Notes: generated from the letters alone by a model not told the origin. DNA of 64,000 nucleotides from Conexibacter sp. CPCC 205762 (GCF_030646155.1 NZ_JAUTDN010000016.1:37918-101917); one strand, 5' to 3'; shown: positions 52,001-61,290, counted from the stretch's first letter. Made by a program: numbers and translations.

Positions 52001-53805
52001 TCGGGCGTCGGCCATGCGACCGCTCGCAGCGTCGGCGTCGCGCGCGTGTCGTTGCCGTCGAGCAGGAACTCGGGTCGCCAGCCGCTGCCCGGCGCGTAGC
52101 GCGCCACCTGTCCCCCGTCGCCGACCGCAAGCGCTCCGGCGTCGGCCGCGCCGACCGGCTTCCCCGGCTCCGGAGCGATCGCCAGCAGCGGCCGCCGGAA
52201 CGGGACCGGCCACGCCTCGACGTTCTCAGCGACAGGTGTCGCGGTCACACGCGCCAGGGCGCGGCCGCCGCCGACCCAGCCATCGCTGGACGAGCTGAAG
52301 GCGATCGCACCCGTCGTGCCCTGGCTGAGTCCGGCACCCAGCACCAGCTCGAAGCTCGTCCCCTCCAGTCGCAGCAGCTGTCCGTCGCCGTAGCCGGAGA
52401 CGATCCGGCCTCCGATCCCGCCGTCGCCCGCGGCGAACGCGACGCTGCGGTAGTCGGGCTCGGTACGGTCGAGCCCAAGCGGGTGGGTGCAGAGCGCGGC
52501 CCCCGCGCCGGTCGCGTCGCACCAGCTCGCGACGGCGGTTGCATCCGTGCCCGTGCTGGCTCTGACGAAGAGCGTCAAGTCGTGTCTGACGCCGTCGGCG
52601 GCGATCGTGCCGTCGACCCAGACGCCGTCTGCCGTCGCGGTCAGGGGCTGGCCACGCTCTCCCGGCGCGATCGTCACACCGGCCGGCACGCTCGCCGGCG
52701 CCGACAGCAGCGGGGAGGCGGCGTCGCTGACGCGCACCCATCTCGGGATCGCGGCGCTGATGTCGCGGCGGAACAGCAGCAGCGGCCCATCCGCTCTCGC
52801 CGAGCTCGCGAGCAGCCAGGAGTCGCCCGGTCCGGCGCTTGCGAGCGCGACGACGCGCAGGTCGTCGACGCCCGTCGGCAGCTCGATCGGCTCGCGTCTC
52901 CACTCGCTCCCGTCCCAATGCAGGACGGCTGAATCGCCGGTTCCCGCAGGCGCCGCGGGAGCCAGCAGCACCCCGGTGCGACCGTTCTCGTCGAGCGGAG
53001 CCGCGGGCAGCCGGTCCTCGCTCGGCGCGTAGAGGCGCTCACCGGTCTGCAGCATCGCGGTCGCGGGCCCGGGCGGCACAGCCGCGGTCGTCGCAGTGGT
53101 CGTCGTCGGCGTCGTCGCGGTGGTCGCGGTCGTCGCGGTCGGCGTCGTCGCGGTGGTCGTCGTCGGGGTCGTCGCGGCCGGCGGGATCGTTTCGGCCGGC
53201 GTCGTCGCCGCGGTGGTCGCGGTCGAGGTCGTCGCGGTCGTCGCCGTCGGTGCGTCGGAATCCTGTGCGAGCGGGTCGGGGTCGTCGGGCATGACCGTCG
53301 GCGACGGAATCGCTTTGAACTGACCGCCCGGATCGCGCACGAGCAGCATCGGCACGCCGTCCTCGTCGCTGCCCACCAGCAGGCCGCCGCCGGCTGACGT
53401 CATCTGCGCGGCGAGCGCACGCGTTCCGCCGACCCCGGCCGCGAGCCGGAAGCCGGGCAGCACCGACCCGTCAGCTGCCGCCGGTGCCCCGACGACCTGC
53501 CAGATCCCGTCGCTGCCGGCGTGCAACAGCACCACCGCCGGCTGTCTGCCGCCGAGCGGCGCCAGCAGCGCGCCGCCGACGAGCACCGGCTGGCCGAGCG
53601 GCTGACCGTACGCCCAGACGCTGCCCGGACCCTCGCCCGGCGCGGCGCCGAACGGTGTGATCTTGGTCGCCGGCGCGCCCAGCACCGGCTGTGAGACGAG
53701 CGTGTCAGCACGCGCGGCGGTCGCGCTCGCGGCGAACGCGACGACGACGGCAGCCAGCAACCGACCCGCAGCACGGCGGGTGTGGCGTGACAGGCGCATG
53801 CTCAT
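49057..53805 (-). CDS. Giant surface protein with pseudo-phosphoesterase domain
   Basis: This 1582-aa protein has a signal peptide (about 1-33), a propeller-like N-terminus and a Thr/Ala-rich linker (about 184-247). A long beta-propeller-like region (about 260-900) contains repeats such as VGDDGAMWRW and AVGKNGTLLRY. Residues about 975-1200 follow the calcineurin phosphoesterase pattern (VRAFLYTGGRLAP, VRVFVLDYSATTLGTEQLCW, VVGSRPLTP, LSGENRAEQL, GTGSLGYT). The metal ligands are lost: no GD, no GNHD, no GHxH. A Pro-rich stalk leads to a C-terminal membrane helix (about 1540-1558) and a basic tail. It is the last gene of a four-gene operon. Confidence 0.72.
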   Translation of the reverse strand: MSMRLSRHTRRAAGRLLAAVVVAFAASATAARADTLVSQPVLGAPATKITPFGAAPGEGPGSVWAYGQPLGQPVLVGGALLAPLGGRQPAVVLLHAGSDGIWQVVGAPAAADGSVLPGFRLAAGVGGTRALAAQMTSAGGGLLVGSDEDGVPMLLVRDPGGQFKAIPSPTVMPDDPDPLAQDSDAPTATTATTSTATTAATTPAETIPPAATTPTTTTATTPTATTATTATTPTTTTATTAAVPPGPATAMLQTGERLYAPSEDRLPAAPLDENGRTGVLLAPAAPAGTGDSAVLHWDGSEWRREPIELPTGVDDLRVVALASAGPGDSWLLASSARADGPLLLFRRDISAAIPRWVRVSDAASPLLSAPASVPAGVTIAPGERGQPLTATADGVWVDGTIAADGVRHDLTLFVRASTGTDATAVASWCDATGAGAALCTHPLGLDRTEPDYRSVAFAAGDGGIGGRIVSGYGDGQLLRLEGTSFELVLGAGLSQGTTGAIAFSSSSDGWVGGGRALARVTATPVAENVEAWPVPFRRPLLAIAPEPGKPVGAADAGALAVGDGGQVARYAPGSGWRPEFLLDGNDTRATPTLRAVAWPTPDLAFAVGDDGAMWRWRSVTGLWEPDPGKPLNFKEHLMGVAFDPANPDRGYAVGKNGTLLRYEKSWEADQPPAGLEQAQFSSLAFAGSQAIATYRVIDPTNPTRQVSGLVVNDGTGWRVDDQAAGMLAQASPNVPVVLRTVAGLPDGGAVAAGIGADAVVIERDGPGQPWRYSAQPLAQANDFAAVAAIREGDRVRAVVSVDSTGQARGNTTYRLGDLPAAPIPDGAPPFLVEPDPLPAIGFLLRETADGWRDEQHASFGLAPGDGPLRPDATLAMALSTSGDSGWVVGGEVGSVVSSAVRGASEAIQTAGVMRYPATGQAPPGTDSAPVTAPSGDTATFAIGGGAQCASLCARLANTAPGPDRWLPTALQRAAGIAGVRAFLYTGGRLAPQATSASAAQRSAELNRYAQLLGSAPSLPTFAAATAPDADASGSTASFRAAFTGFGAPFGTAAAAAGISSDPQLQSTDPARTYYTFDSADAAGRGGVRVFVLDYSATTLGTEQLCWLARGLGRAAADQVPAIVVGSRPLTPGLNGIAADATAVSALLAAGVTPDACPDVTAGRASAYFFLLSGENRAEQLTARGERIPAWGTGSLGYTALELTASFANFSASGFLLAVADFGPGGYSPSTNQVKISVRLIPNISELALDSTDGTLLQRSVPALFDALARRPRGGFKYAVPGETVPDPYVSIPSRCVTGDCARFIRPEYQFVSSRRDIGDFVKQDPASTDPHAVLLGSNDKPIADSSSGLFCPFNRGTTTVSVRAGGLVYSQQVTVQQGSVRRPCGTVPLEDPPPPEEPEPAVPEDPPEPTPDDGPGPTTPAGGSFPIDLPPPGPVPAVRASPTPPPTPKPTIPPFLPAAIIPPFLVQLPNNTFLPPVINPPAPPSARPSPPSGTSPVSGQVTQTAVAPEEKREEEVAVDMAHNMAAYEQPHRDLFPAYLAGIALLGAIAGVTIRRGRSRDGDTLALSVARADGPPMRKHRGR
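53095..53245. repeat. Low-complexity repeat encoding Thr/Ala linker
   Basis: Imperfect GTCGTCGCGGTGGTC-type units encode ATTAT-like repeats of the surface protein on the minus strand. The flexible linker length is likely to vary between strains. It is not a CRISPR array. Confidence 0.7.
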
Positions 53806-55562
53806 CGGCTGCCGCTCGCTCTGCCGGCGGAGACGGACGCTGTCACGGCGACCGCCGCGCCTCTTCTTGCGAGCGGCTTCGCCTTGACGGCGAGCCCGGT
53901 CGGCCAGCGGCGGCGGTCGAGTCTGATCCGCAGCGCATGCCGGCCCTTGCCGAGCTTGACGGGCTTCGTCCGCGCGACGACGCGCTTGCGACGGCTCGCG
54001 ACGATGCTGACGCGGGCGCGAGCGGTCAGCGTGAAGCTGATTCTGAGCGTCGTCGTCCCCTTCAGCAGTCTCGGTGTGCCGACGCGGGTCACGAGCGACC
54101 GCACGCGTTGCGGTCTGCGGCTGATTCTGTCGCCGCCGTCGCCGCCTGTGCCCGGCTCCTCGGGCGCCGACGCTCTCCGCTGTCTCGCGAGCGAGTCGTC
54201 GATCGGCAGGTCGATCGGCGGCTGATACGGGATGCCGTCGTCGATCGGGCGTGTCGTGATGACGCCCGCGAAAGCGGGATCGGTGTCACGCGCGTGCGTG
54301 CTGCCGTCGGTCAGGTGGAACAACCAGCCGCGCGTGGTCGTCAGCCAGCAGTCGTCGGTGGCCGGGCAGGCGAGCTTGTCGGCCGTGCCCTTCGGACCGG
54401 CCGGATCGTCGATCGCCGGGACCACGTCGCTGCGCGTGACGGTGCCGTCGGCGGCGATGCGAGCGACCTGCGCCCGCTCGCTCGGCCCGCCGTTCGAGCG
54501 GTATGCGACCCACACGGCGCCCGTGCCGGGCTCAGCCGCGATGTCGGTCACAGCAGCGCCTGCCGGCAGCACCTCGCCGCCGCCCGCGGTCAGTCTCAGC
54601 TGCACGAAGTCGCCGCCCGCCGGAAGCTGCAGCACGATCGGGTTGGCACGTCCGGCCGCGGCACCCGCGATCGCCCACAGCGTCGAGCCGTCGCTGCTGA
54701 GGTCGAACGCGTCGAGGTCGGCCGGCCGGGCTCTCGCGTTCGTGACCGTTCTGCCGAGATCGACCGTGAGCGGCAGGGAGGTGAAGGGATTCGACAGGTC
54801 CGGGCTCAGCAGATGCAGGAACGACGGCTGCTCGCCGTCCGGCGCGTCGGGGTTCACCGGGTCCTCGTCGCGGATCGCGACGCTCTCGAAGACGCTGCCC
54901 TGGTGGCTCACGAGGTCGAGCACAGCGTGGGCGGGATCGTTGCCCGCCGGAGCGTCGACCGACGGCACAGACGTCAGCCGCTGCCCGTCCCAGTGCAGGT
55001 GGAAGGCGCCGAACGGCGGCGGCGACTGCAGCAGGCCGCCGGCGAACCAGCAGTCGTCGGCCGTCGCGCAGGTTGCGGCGTCCATCGGCATGTACGAGCC
55101 TGGCTGGCCTTGAGGTGTGGCGTACGAGGCGACGACGCGCCCGCCGGCTATCCGGCAGAGCGAGCGATCGTTGAAACGCAGCGCCAGGTCGCTCTGCTGT
55201 GCGGCCCGCTGATCGGCGACGGCCCAGAACTCGTTCGGACCGGACCAGGCGATCCGCCCGTCCTCGCCGCCGCAGACGGTCGCGAGCAGGTGCCACGCGA
55301 CACCGTCGTAGGCGTAGAGGCCGCGCGGGACCGGCCCGTTGCCGGCTGTTGTCAGCACGCCGCGGTTGGGCGCGACGAAGTCGACGTCGCCGACCGGACC
55401 GAGCGGAACCGGGAACGGAGCGGGTGCGACGCCGGCCGGCGGTGGCGGTGCAGCCGGCTGCTCCAGCTGCCAGGTCGCGTCTGCCTGCGCCTGCGTCGTC
55501 GCGACCAGCGGCAGAAGGCCGCACACGACGGTTACGACGGCGAGACGGAACACGGACCTCAT
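53802..55562 (-). CDS. Secreted propeller-like protein, operon gene 3
   Basis: The 586-aa protein has a signal peptide (about 1-28), then a beta-propeller-like region (about 45-420). Trp-containing blades include EDGRIAWSGPNEFWAVAD, CATADDCWFAGG, GTGAVWVAYRS and CPATDDCWLTT. The C-terminal Arg/Lys-rich beta domain (about 490-580) reads TTLRISFTLTARARVSIVAS. Its start overlaps the upstream stop and its stop overlaps the downstream start, both as ATGA. No family or enzyme motif is recognised. Confidence 0.68.
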   Translation of the reverse strand: MRSVFRLAVVTVVCGLLPLVATTQAQADATWQLEQPAAPPPPAGVAPAPFPVPLGPVGDVDFVAPNRGVLTTAGNGPVPRGLYAYDGVAWHLLATVCGGEDGRIAWSGPNEFWAVADQRAAQQSDLALRFNDRSLCRIAGGRVVASYATPQGQPGSYMPMDAATCATADDCWFAGGLLQSPPPFGAFHLHWDGQRLTSVPSVDAPAGNDPAHAVLDLVSHQGSVFESVAIRDEDPVNPDAPDGEQPSFLHLLSPDLSNPFTSLPLTVDLGRTVTNARARPADLDAFDLSSDGSTLWAIAGAAAGRANPIVLQLPAGGDFVQLRLTAGGGEVLPAGAAVTDIAAEPGTGAVWVAYRSNGGPSERAQVARIAADGTVTRSDVVPAIDDPAGPKGTADKLACPATDDCWLTTTRGWLFHLTDGSTHARDTDPAFAGVITTRPIDDGIPYQPPIDLPIDDSLARQRRASAPEEPGTGGDGGDRISRRPQRVRSLVTRVGTPRLLKGTTTLRISFTLTARARVSIVASRRKRVVARTKPVKLGKGRHALRIRLDRRRWPTGLAVKAKPLARRGAAVAVTASVSAGRASGSR

Positions 55563-57664
55563 CTGGCTCCTCTGCTGTTGGAACGGGTGCTGCTGCTTCT
55601 GCGCGATCTCGCTCTTCTGCTCGCCTGCTGGCGGAAGCGCACCGCGACGGTGGTCCGCAGCGTTCTGCCGCTGCGCAGCGCGAAGGCGACGGTGACCGTC
55701 GCCGCGAGTCCTCTGCCGCGCCGCGTCGCCGCAACGAATCTGCGGCTCGCTCTCAGCGGCAGCACGATCAGGCCCGGCGTACCGGCGACCGCTCGTGCCT
55801 GTGCGGCGACGACTCTTCTGGCGCGCGCTCGGCGACGCGCTCTGGCGCCGGTGCTGCTGGTGCGCGCACGCACCACCGTGACGGCTCGCGCCGACAGCTT
55901 CCCGGCGCCGGGCACGACGACCTGCAGCGAGACTCGTCCGTCCCGCCGTGAGCTGGCTGTGACGCCCAGCTTCCAGCTCGGTCTCAGCACGACGTTCGCC
56001 GGCGGAGGCGAGAGCTGCTCGAGCGGCGGTCCCGGGCCCTGCAGCGGGTCGCTCCAGTCGATGACGAAGACGTCCGCGGCCTCGTTCCCGTCCCCGTAGA
56101 AGAGGTCGTCAGCCCCCGAGCCGAAGGCGATCCGGCGATCGTCACCGCTGTAGGTCGGCTGATATGAGCCGTAGGCCAAGCCGCCGGGAGACCCTGTGCC
56201 GACCGGATCGCCGCCGAACGTACGGGTCGCCCGGCGCATCGTGCCGGTGCGGAGGTCGACGTCATAGAGGTTGGCTCCGCTGGCGCGCGCGAGCGGCGGG
56301 TCGAGCAGCAGCGGCGGCGACAACGGAAAGGCGCCACGCGCGGTCGTGAAGGCGACGTGCGTCCCGTCAGGTGAGATCGAGATCGTGTCGATCGACGCAC
56401 CGAGCAACGAGTTGGCCGACGAGACCGCCGCCCACTTCGTCAGCGGTCGCAGCGCCTGCCAACGCGAAAGACCTGGCCGCATGTCGACGACGTACGCGTT
56501 CGACGCAGCGATCTGATCCATCGGAAGGACAGTCGTGTCACGCAACGGCACTGACGCGAGGATCGCGGTCGTCCAGCCGTCGGCGCTCAACTGCGGCGCT
56601 GCCTGCGGCACCGACGGCAGGTCACCGGCCTGGACGAGCGTTCCCGGGACACCTGTCGCGGAGCCGACGCGCAGGATCGCAAACGGTCCGTCGCAGGGGT
56701 TCTGCCCGTGGACGACGGCGCTGCCGTCATCCGGCGTGACGGCGCCGTCGGCCGGGCAGGCGGCGTTGAACGGATCGCCTCCACCCGTGACGCGACGCGT
56801 CGGCGCCGTGGGGCCGTCAGCGACCCGTCGCCACAACGGCTCGGCATAGCCGTCGCGGTTGATCGGCTGGGCGGCCGCCTCGTTCGCGACCGTCCGCGTC
56901 TGTTCGGCGACATAGGCGCCGAACCATGCGACGGTCGTGCCGTCGGCGCTGATCGACGCCGTCGGCGCCATGTTCGCGCGGACCGTGCCGTTCGGCGCGG
57001 GCGCCGTCGTCTGCTCGCGGGTCGCTGGATCGATCGCGGTGCTGACGAGGATCGTCTCGCGCGTGTCGAGGCGGCGGACGGCGACCTGGCCGGCCGGTGT
57101 CGTCGGCGCGGCGCCGCCGTCGGCGAGGTTCGACGTGCTCGTCACGGTGAAGACGACGCTGCGGCCGTCGGCGCTGATCGCGCCGCGCGGGGCGGTGCGG
57201 GAGCCGGCACCGGGGCCGTAGAGCAGACCGCTGTCGGCGCCGTCGAGCGCGGAGGCGAGCGTGTAGGCGCCAGTGGCGTCGGCGGCGAGGTCCATGTCGC
57301 GCACGTAGACGTCGTCGGCCGTGTTTCTGTCGAGGTCGGGGGCGAGCGCGACCGCCGTCGTGAACGCGACCCAGCGACCGTCGGCGCTGATCGACGGTGC
57401 GCCGGCGCCCTCCGCGACCAGCTCGATCCCACCGTCGCCGACGCGCTTGCGCCAGACGCCGGCCTTGCCGGCATACGTGCCCTCGAAGACGACGAAGCGG
57501 CCGTCCTGCGACAGCGCGGGCGCGGTCGCGACCTCGGCCTGCTGGGTCGACGTGGCCGACATCACCTGCGCCGGCCCCCAGTCGGCGCGCGCGATCGGCG
57601 AGCCGGCCAGGGTCGTGGCGAAGACGGCGGCGAGCAGGGCGAGGAGCGGTCGGCGCACGCTCAT
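55559..57664 (-). CDS. Secreted TolB/PD40-like propeller protein, operon gene 2
   Basis: This 701-aa protein has a signal peptide (about 1-28), then a TolB-type propeller built from PD40 repeats. Examples are APALSQDGRFVVFEG, APSISADGRWVAFTT, AISADGRSVVFTV, SISPDGTHVAFTT and YSGDDRRIAFGS. The C-terminal domain is strongly basic and ends in a Ser/Arg-rich tail. PD40 propellers usually bind proteins, which suits a scaffold on the cell surface. It is coupled on both sides by ATGA overlaps. Confidence 0.75.
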   Translation of the reverse strand: MSVRRPLLALLAAVFATTLAGSPIARADWGPAQVMSATSTQQAEVATAPALSQDGRFVVFEGTYAGKAGVWRKRVGDGGIELVAEGAGAPSISADGRWVAFTTAVALAPDLDRNTADDVYVRDMDLAADATGAYTLASALDGADSGLLYGPGAGSRTAPRGAISADGRSVVFTVTSTSNLADGGAAPTTPAGQVAVRRLDTRETILVSTAIDPATREQTTAPAPNGTVRANMAPTASISADGTTVAWFGAYVAEQTRTVANEAAAQPINRDGYAEPLWRRVADGPTAPTRRVTGGGDPFNAACPADGAVTPDDGSAVVHGQNPCDGPFAILRVGSATGVPGTLVQAGDLPSVPQAAPQLSADGWTTAILASVPLRDTTVLPMDQIAASNAYVVDMRPGLSRWQALRPLTKWAAVSSANSLLGASIDTISISPDGTHVAFTTARGAFPLSPPLLLDPPLARASGANLYDVDLRTGTMRRATRTFGGDPVGTGSPGGLAYGSYQPTYSGDDRRIAFGSGADDLFYGDGNEAADVFVIDWSDPLQGPGPPLEQLSPPPANVVLRPSWKLGVTASSRRDGRVSLQVVVPGAGKLSARAVTVVRARTSSTGARARRRARARRVVAAQARAVAGTPGLIVLPLRASRRFVAATRRGRGLAATVTVAFALRSGRTLRTTVAVRFRQQASRRARSRRSSSTRSNSRGAR

Positions 57665-59718
57665 CTGACCGTCACCTCGAGTCCGATCTTCGCCGTCAGG
57701 CCGACGCGGTCTCTCGCGCCGACCACGATCCGGTAGCGGCCGGGACGAGCGTAGCTGTGCTGCGCTCTCGCGCGACCGCGCGTGGCCGCGGTGCCGTCGC
57801 CCCAGGCGATCGTCGTCGCCGCGGCTCTGACTCTCGAAGCGGCGTCGACGGCGGTGACCGTGACCGTGCGCCGCTTGCCGCGAACGCGCGTGACCTTCGC
57901 CGTCGGCGGCGTGCGGTCGACGCGCACGCGCCGCTCGCTGGTCGCGGTCTGCTGGCCGGATCTGTCGGTCGCGATCACCTGCACCTGGTGAGCACCGTCG
58001 TCGAGGCCGCGCGGATCGAGCGTCACGCGCGTTCTTCTCAGGCCCCGCGTGCGGACGATGCCGTCGACCGCCAGCTCGTAGCTGAGTCCGCCGGTGACGG
58101 AGACCGGCCGGTCCCACGCGACCCGCGCCCGTCTCGGCTGCACCCAGCCGTCCGGCCCGCGCAGCAGGAACTCCGCCGGCGGGGCGTTGACGACCGTCGC
58201 GGCGATCTGCACGTCGCCGTCGCCTCCCTGACCGAAGCCGACGATCGCGTCGCCGAGGCCTGAGCTGCCGAGGTTGAGGCCGTTGACCGGCCCGGAGCGG
58301 TCGGCGCCGACGGTCGCCGTCTGGAAGGCGCCGGAGGCGAAGTCCTGCCGCACCGCGACAGCGGGCCCGCCGAGCGCGTCGGTCGACGCCCACGCGGTCG
58401 TGCCGCCGCCGGAGGGGTCGATCGCAGCCGCGACCGAGCCCTGCTGCGGCGTCGCGCCGAGCTGCCCGGCGACGGGATCGCTGTCCTGCCCGCCGGTCAC
58501 AAGCGTGATCGCCGGCCCGCTGCTGAAGACCGCGCGGAAGTCGTCCTCGCCGTCGAGTGCGACCGCCGGCAGCCCGAGCTGGCCGCCCGGGGCCGAGCCG
58601 ATCGTTCTCGCGCCGGTGAATCTCGCGCCGCCGTCCTCGATCTCGAGCGGCAGCCGGTTGATCATCACCTGCGCGGCAGCGGTCGAGCCACCGCTCGCCG
58701 GCGCCGCGACGCGGAAGCCGACGACGGCGCTCCCGAACGGCGAGACGGCGACCGCGATCCCATCGGAATCCTCTGCGATCGGCTGGTCGCCGGTTCTGTC
58801 CGGGCTGACCGCGAGCACGTCGCCGAGCCGGGCGCCGAAGACACGGCGCGCGTACACGTGCGCGACGCCGCTGGTGATGTCCGGCTCCTGCCAGGCGACG
58901 ACGGCGTTGCCGCCCGGCGTCGCCGCGATCTGGGGGCCGTTCTGCTCGTTCGGCTTGCGCATCGTCGCCGATCTGTTGCGGTTGACGACGCCGGCCGAGG
59001 ACCAGGTGCGGCCGTCGAGGAAGGCGACGCGTATCTCGCCGAGCACGTCGCCATCTCGGAGCGGGGTGTAGGCCGTCGTCGTCTGGTCGCCGAGCACGAC
59101 GCGGTAGGCGACGAACGCGCGACCGGTCGGCGTGATCGAGACCGACGGGTCGATCGCGTTGCCGGCGCGCACGTTGCCGTCGACGACGAGCAGCGGGTTG
59201 AAGCCGCTGGCGCCCGGGTCCAGCGACGCCGACGAGAGGCGGTAGCGGACGCTGCCGTCGGAGAGGGTCGCGTACGCCTCGGTCCAGACGGCCAGCAGCC
59301 GTCCGCCGCTGGCCGCCGCGATCCGCGGCGAGGAGGCGGCGTAGGGCGAGTCACCGTCGACCCGCACCGGGGCGAACCAGCGCGAGCGCGACCAGCGCGC
59401 GGCGAAGACGTGCGGGACGCCGCCGACGAGTCTGCGGTAGACGACGGCGCCGGTGCCGTCGGGCGCCATCGCGGCGTCACCGAAGTCGACCACGTCTCTC
59501 GACGCGTCGATCGTCGTCGCGGGCGTGATCACCGCGCCGGCAGGATCGACGCCGCGCGTAAGCACGAGCGTCAACACAGCTGCGGCGATCAGCAGCACGA
59601 GGGGGATGTGACCGCTCCCACGCAGGGACCGGCGAGTGTTGTCCGTCGACAGCAAAGAGGGAGACATAAGACCGGGCGCCTTCCCGACGCGACCCAGCAA
59701 GCTACTGCTCAGAGACAT
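57661..59718 (-). CDS. Secreted propeller/Ig-like protein, operon gene 1
   Basis: The 685-aa protein begins the four-gene operon. An N-terminal membrane/signal segment (about 36-58, IPLVLLIAAAVLTLVL) is followed by repeats of a sialidase/propeller type (about 70-500, for example PQIAATPGGNAVVAWQEP). Two Ig/PKD-like domains follow (DDGAHQVQVIATDRSGQQ; YARPGRYRIVVGARDRVG). ATG 59718 has no clear ribosome site. An in-frame ATG at 59667 has a better GGAAGG upstream and would give a shorter signal segment. Confidence 0.68.
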   Translation of the reverse strand: MSLSSSLLGRVGKAPGLMSPSLLSTDNTRRSLRGSGHIPLVLLIAAAVLTLVLTRGVDPAGAVITPATTIDASRDVVDFGDAAMAPDGTGAVVYRRLVGGVPHVFAARWSRSRWFAPVRVDGDSPYAASSPRIAAASGGRLLAVWTEAYATLSDGSVRYRLSSASLDPGASGFNPLLVVDGNVRAGNAIDPSVSITPTGRAFVAYRVVLGDQTTTAYTPLRDGDVLGEIRVAFLDGRTWSSAGVVNRNRSATMRKPNEQNGPQIAATPGGNAVVAWQEPDITSGVAHVYARRVFGARLGDVLAVSPDRTGDQPIAEDSDGIAVAVSPFGSAVVGFRVAAPASGGSTAAAQVMINRLPLEIEDGGARFTGARTIGSAPGGQLGLPAVALDGEDDFRAVFSSGPAITLVTGGQDSDPVAGQLGATPQQGSVAAAIDPSGGGTTAWASTDALGGPAVAVRQDFASGAFQTATVGADRSGPVNGLNLGSSGLGDAIVGFGQGGDGDVQIAATVVNAPPAEFLLRGPDGWVQPRRARVAWDRPVSVTGGLSYELAVDGIVRTRGLRRTRVTLDPRGLDDGAHQVQVIATDRSGQQTATSERRVRVDRTPPTAKVTRVRGKRRTVTVTAVDAASRVRAAATTIAWGDGTAATRGRARAQHSYARPGRYRIVVGARDRVGLTAKIGLEVTVR

Positions 59719-59825
59719 TGACGTACAGAAGCGTTTACATGGCCATCACACTCTGCCGCACACCTCTGTTGTCTCAAGGAATGGTCGAACGTTGATTGCG
59801 TCGTTGAGCGTGCACACGTGCTAGG

Positions 59826-59834
59826 TGTTGACGC
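59826..59834 (-). promoter_or_regulatory. TGTTGACGC box upstream of the four-gene operon
   Basis: This is identical to the box at 47595. A related GTTTAC element lies closer to the gene at 59733. It is part of the recurrent motif set of the surface-protein block. Confidence 0.45.
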
Positions 59835-59885
59835 CCGCGAGCGAGCGCCCGGCGGGCCGTCCCCCGCTCCGCTAGCGTCACGCCC

Positions 59886-60269
59886 GTGACCAGCGACCGC
59901 AACCGCGACACGGGCCCGGCCGGCGGCGGCAGCTTCGACTCCGCCGGCGACGCGACGCGACGCACCCACCTCGCCAACGAGCGCACCTACCTGGCCTGGT
60001 GGCGGACCGGGCTGGCGTGCATGGCCGGCAGCCTCGGCGTGCCCGCGCTGACGAGCGGCAGCGAGACGCTGGCGATCGTCGCCGGGGTGATCTTCGGGCT
60101 GCTGGCGATCTCGTGCTTCGTCTACGGCCTGGTGCGCTACCAGCAGGTCAACGCGGCGGTCCACCGCGGCGAGTACGTGCGGCCCGACGCGCGCATGCTC
60201 GCGGCGCTCGCGGGCGTCGGCATCATCCTCGCGCTGCTGGTCGTCGCGATCGTGCTCGTCGACGCCTGA
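59886..60269 (+). CDS. DUF202/YidH-family membrane protein
   Basis: This 127-aa protein has the DUF202 signature LANERTYLAWWRTGLACMA (about 29-47). It has three membrane helices, with FGLLAISCFVYGLVRYQQV and LAALAGVGIILALLVVAIVLV. The function is unknown in the family. It starts at GTG 59886, divergent from the surface operon. Confidence 0.85.
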   Translation: MTSDRNRDTGPAGGGSFDSAGDATRRTHLANERTYLAWWRTGLACMAGSLGVPALTSGSETLAIVAGVIFGLLAISCFVYGLVRYQQVNAAVHRGEYVRPDARMLAALAGVGIILALLVVAIVLVDA

Positions 60270-60296
60270 CGCGCGGCCGCCGCGCTCCTCGGCGGC

Positions 60297-61199
60297 CTAG
60301 AAGACGACTGTCTTGTTGCCGTGCACCAGCACGCGGTCGGCGAGATGGCGGGCGACGGCGCGCGCGAGCACGCTGCGCTCGATGTCTCTGCCGATCCGCA
60401 CGAGGTCGGCGACGCTGTCGCGGTGGCTGACGCGGGCGACGTCCTGCTCGATGATCGGCCCCGCGTCCAGCTCCTCGGTCACGTAGTGGGCGGTCGCGCC
60501 GATGATCTTCACGCCCCGCTCGCTCGCGCGCCGGTACGGGTCGGCGCCGGCGAACGCCGGCAGGAACGAGTGGTGGATGTTGATCAGCGGCGCATCGACG
60601 CGCGCGAGGAAGTCGCCGGAGACGATCTGCATGTAGCGCGCGAGCACGACCAGCTCGAACGGTCCGTGCTCGCCCTGCAGCTGCCGCAGGATCTCAGCCT
60701 CAGCCTGAGGCTTCGTGTCTCTCGTGACCGGGACGTGGACGAACGGCACGCCGAAGCTCTCGACGTCGCGCTGCGCGTCACGGTGGTTGGAGATCACCAG
60801 CCCGACCTCCGCGTCGAGCTCACCGCTGCGCCAGCGCCACAGCAGATCGAGCAGGCAGTGCTCCTCGCGCGAGACCAGCAGCGCGACGCGCTTGTGGCGA
60901 CGGGCGTAGGAGATCCGCCAGTCCATCCCGAACTGCTCGGCGACCGTCGTCGCGAACGCGCGCTCCAGCTCTCTGTGGCCGAGGTCGAGCCCGGCGAGGT
61001 GGAACTCCATCCGCATGAAGAAGGTGCCGCCGCCGGGCTCGGTCGAGTGCTGGTCGGCGTCGAGCACGTTCGCGCCGTGCTCGAAGAGGAAGCGCGAGAC
61101 GGCTGCGACGATCCCGCGCCGATCCGGGCACGAGATCAGCAGTCGCGCGGTGTTCGGGCGCCCGTTCGCGCCGTTGGTCTCAGCTTCGTCGTCCGCCAT
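60297..61199 (-). CDS. purU: Formyltetrahydrofolate deformylase
   Basis: The 300-aa PurU hydrolyses 10-formyl-THF to formate and THF. An N-terminal ACT domain ([23 protein letters not shown], about 20-42) precedes the formyltransferase fold. That fold has [10 protein letters not shown], the catalytic [20 protein letters not shown] and [19 protein letters not shown]. Length is normal. It balances one-carbon pools and provides formate for purine synthesis. Confidence 0.94.
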   Translation of the reverse strand: MADDEAETNGANGRPNTARLLISCPDRRGIVAAVSRFLFEHGANVLDADQHSTEPGGGTFFMRMEFHLAGLDLGHRELERAFATTVAEQFGMDWRISYARRHKRVALLVSREEHCLLDLLWRWRSGELDAEVGLVISNHRDAQRDVESFGVPFVHVPVTRDTKPQAEAEILRQLQGEHGPFELVVLARYMQIVSGDFLARVDAPLINIHHSFLPAFAGADPYRRASERGVKIIGATAHYVTEELDAGPIIEQDVARVSHRDSVADLVRIGRDIERSVLARAVARHLADRVLVHGNKTVVF

Positions 61200-61290
61200 C
61201 CTGCGGCTGATCCTACGCGCTGCCCGCCGGCCGCGGTCACACTTCCGTGGCTGCGATCGCCCGCGCTCGCGCGGGCGATCTGCCGGCGCC

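Noticed and set aside
53095..53280. CRISPR-like or tandem repeat array
   Set aside because: The units are irregular, have no spacers and lie in frame within a Thr/Ala-rich linker.
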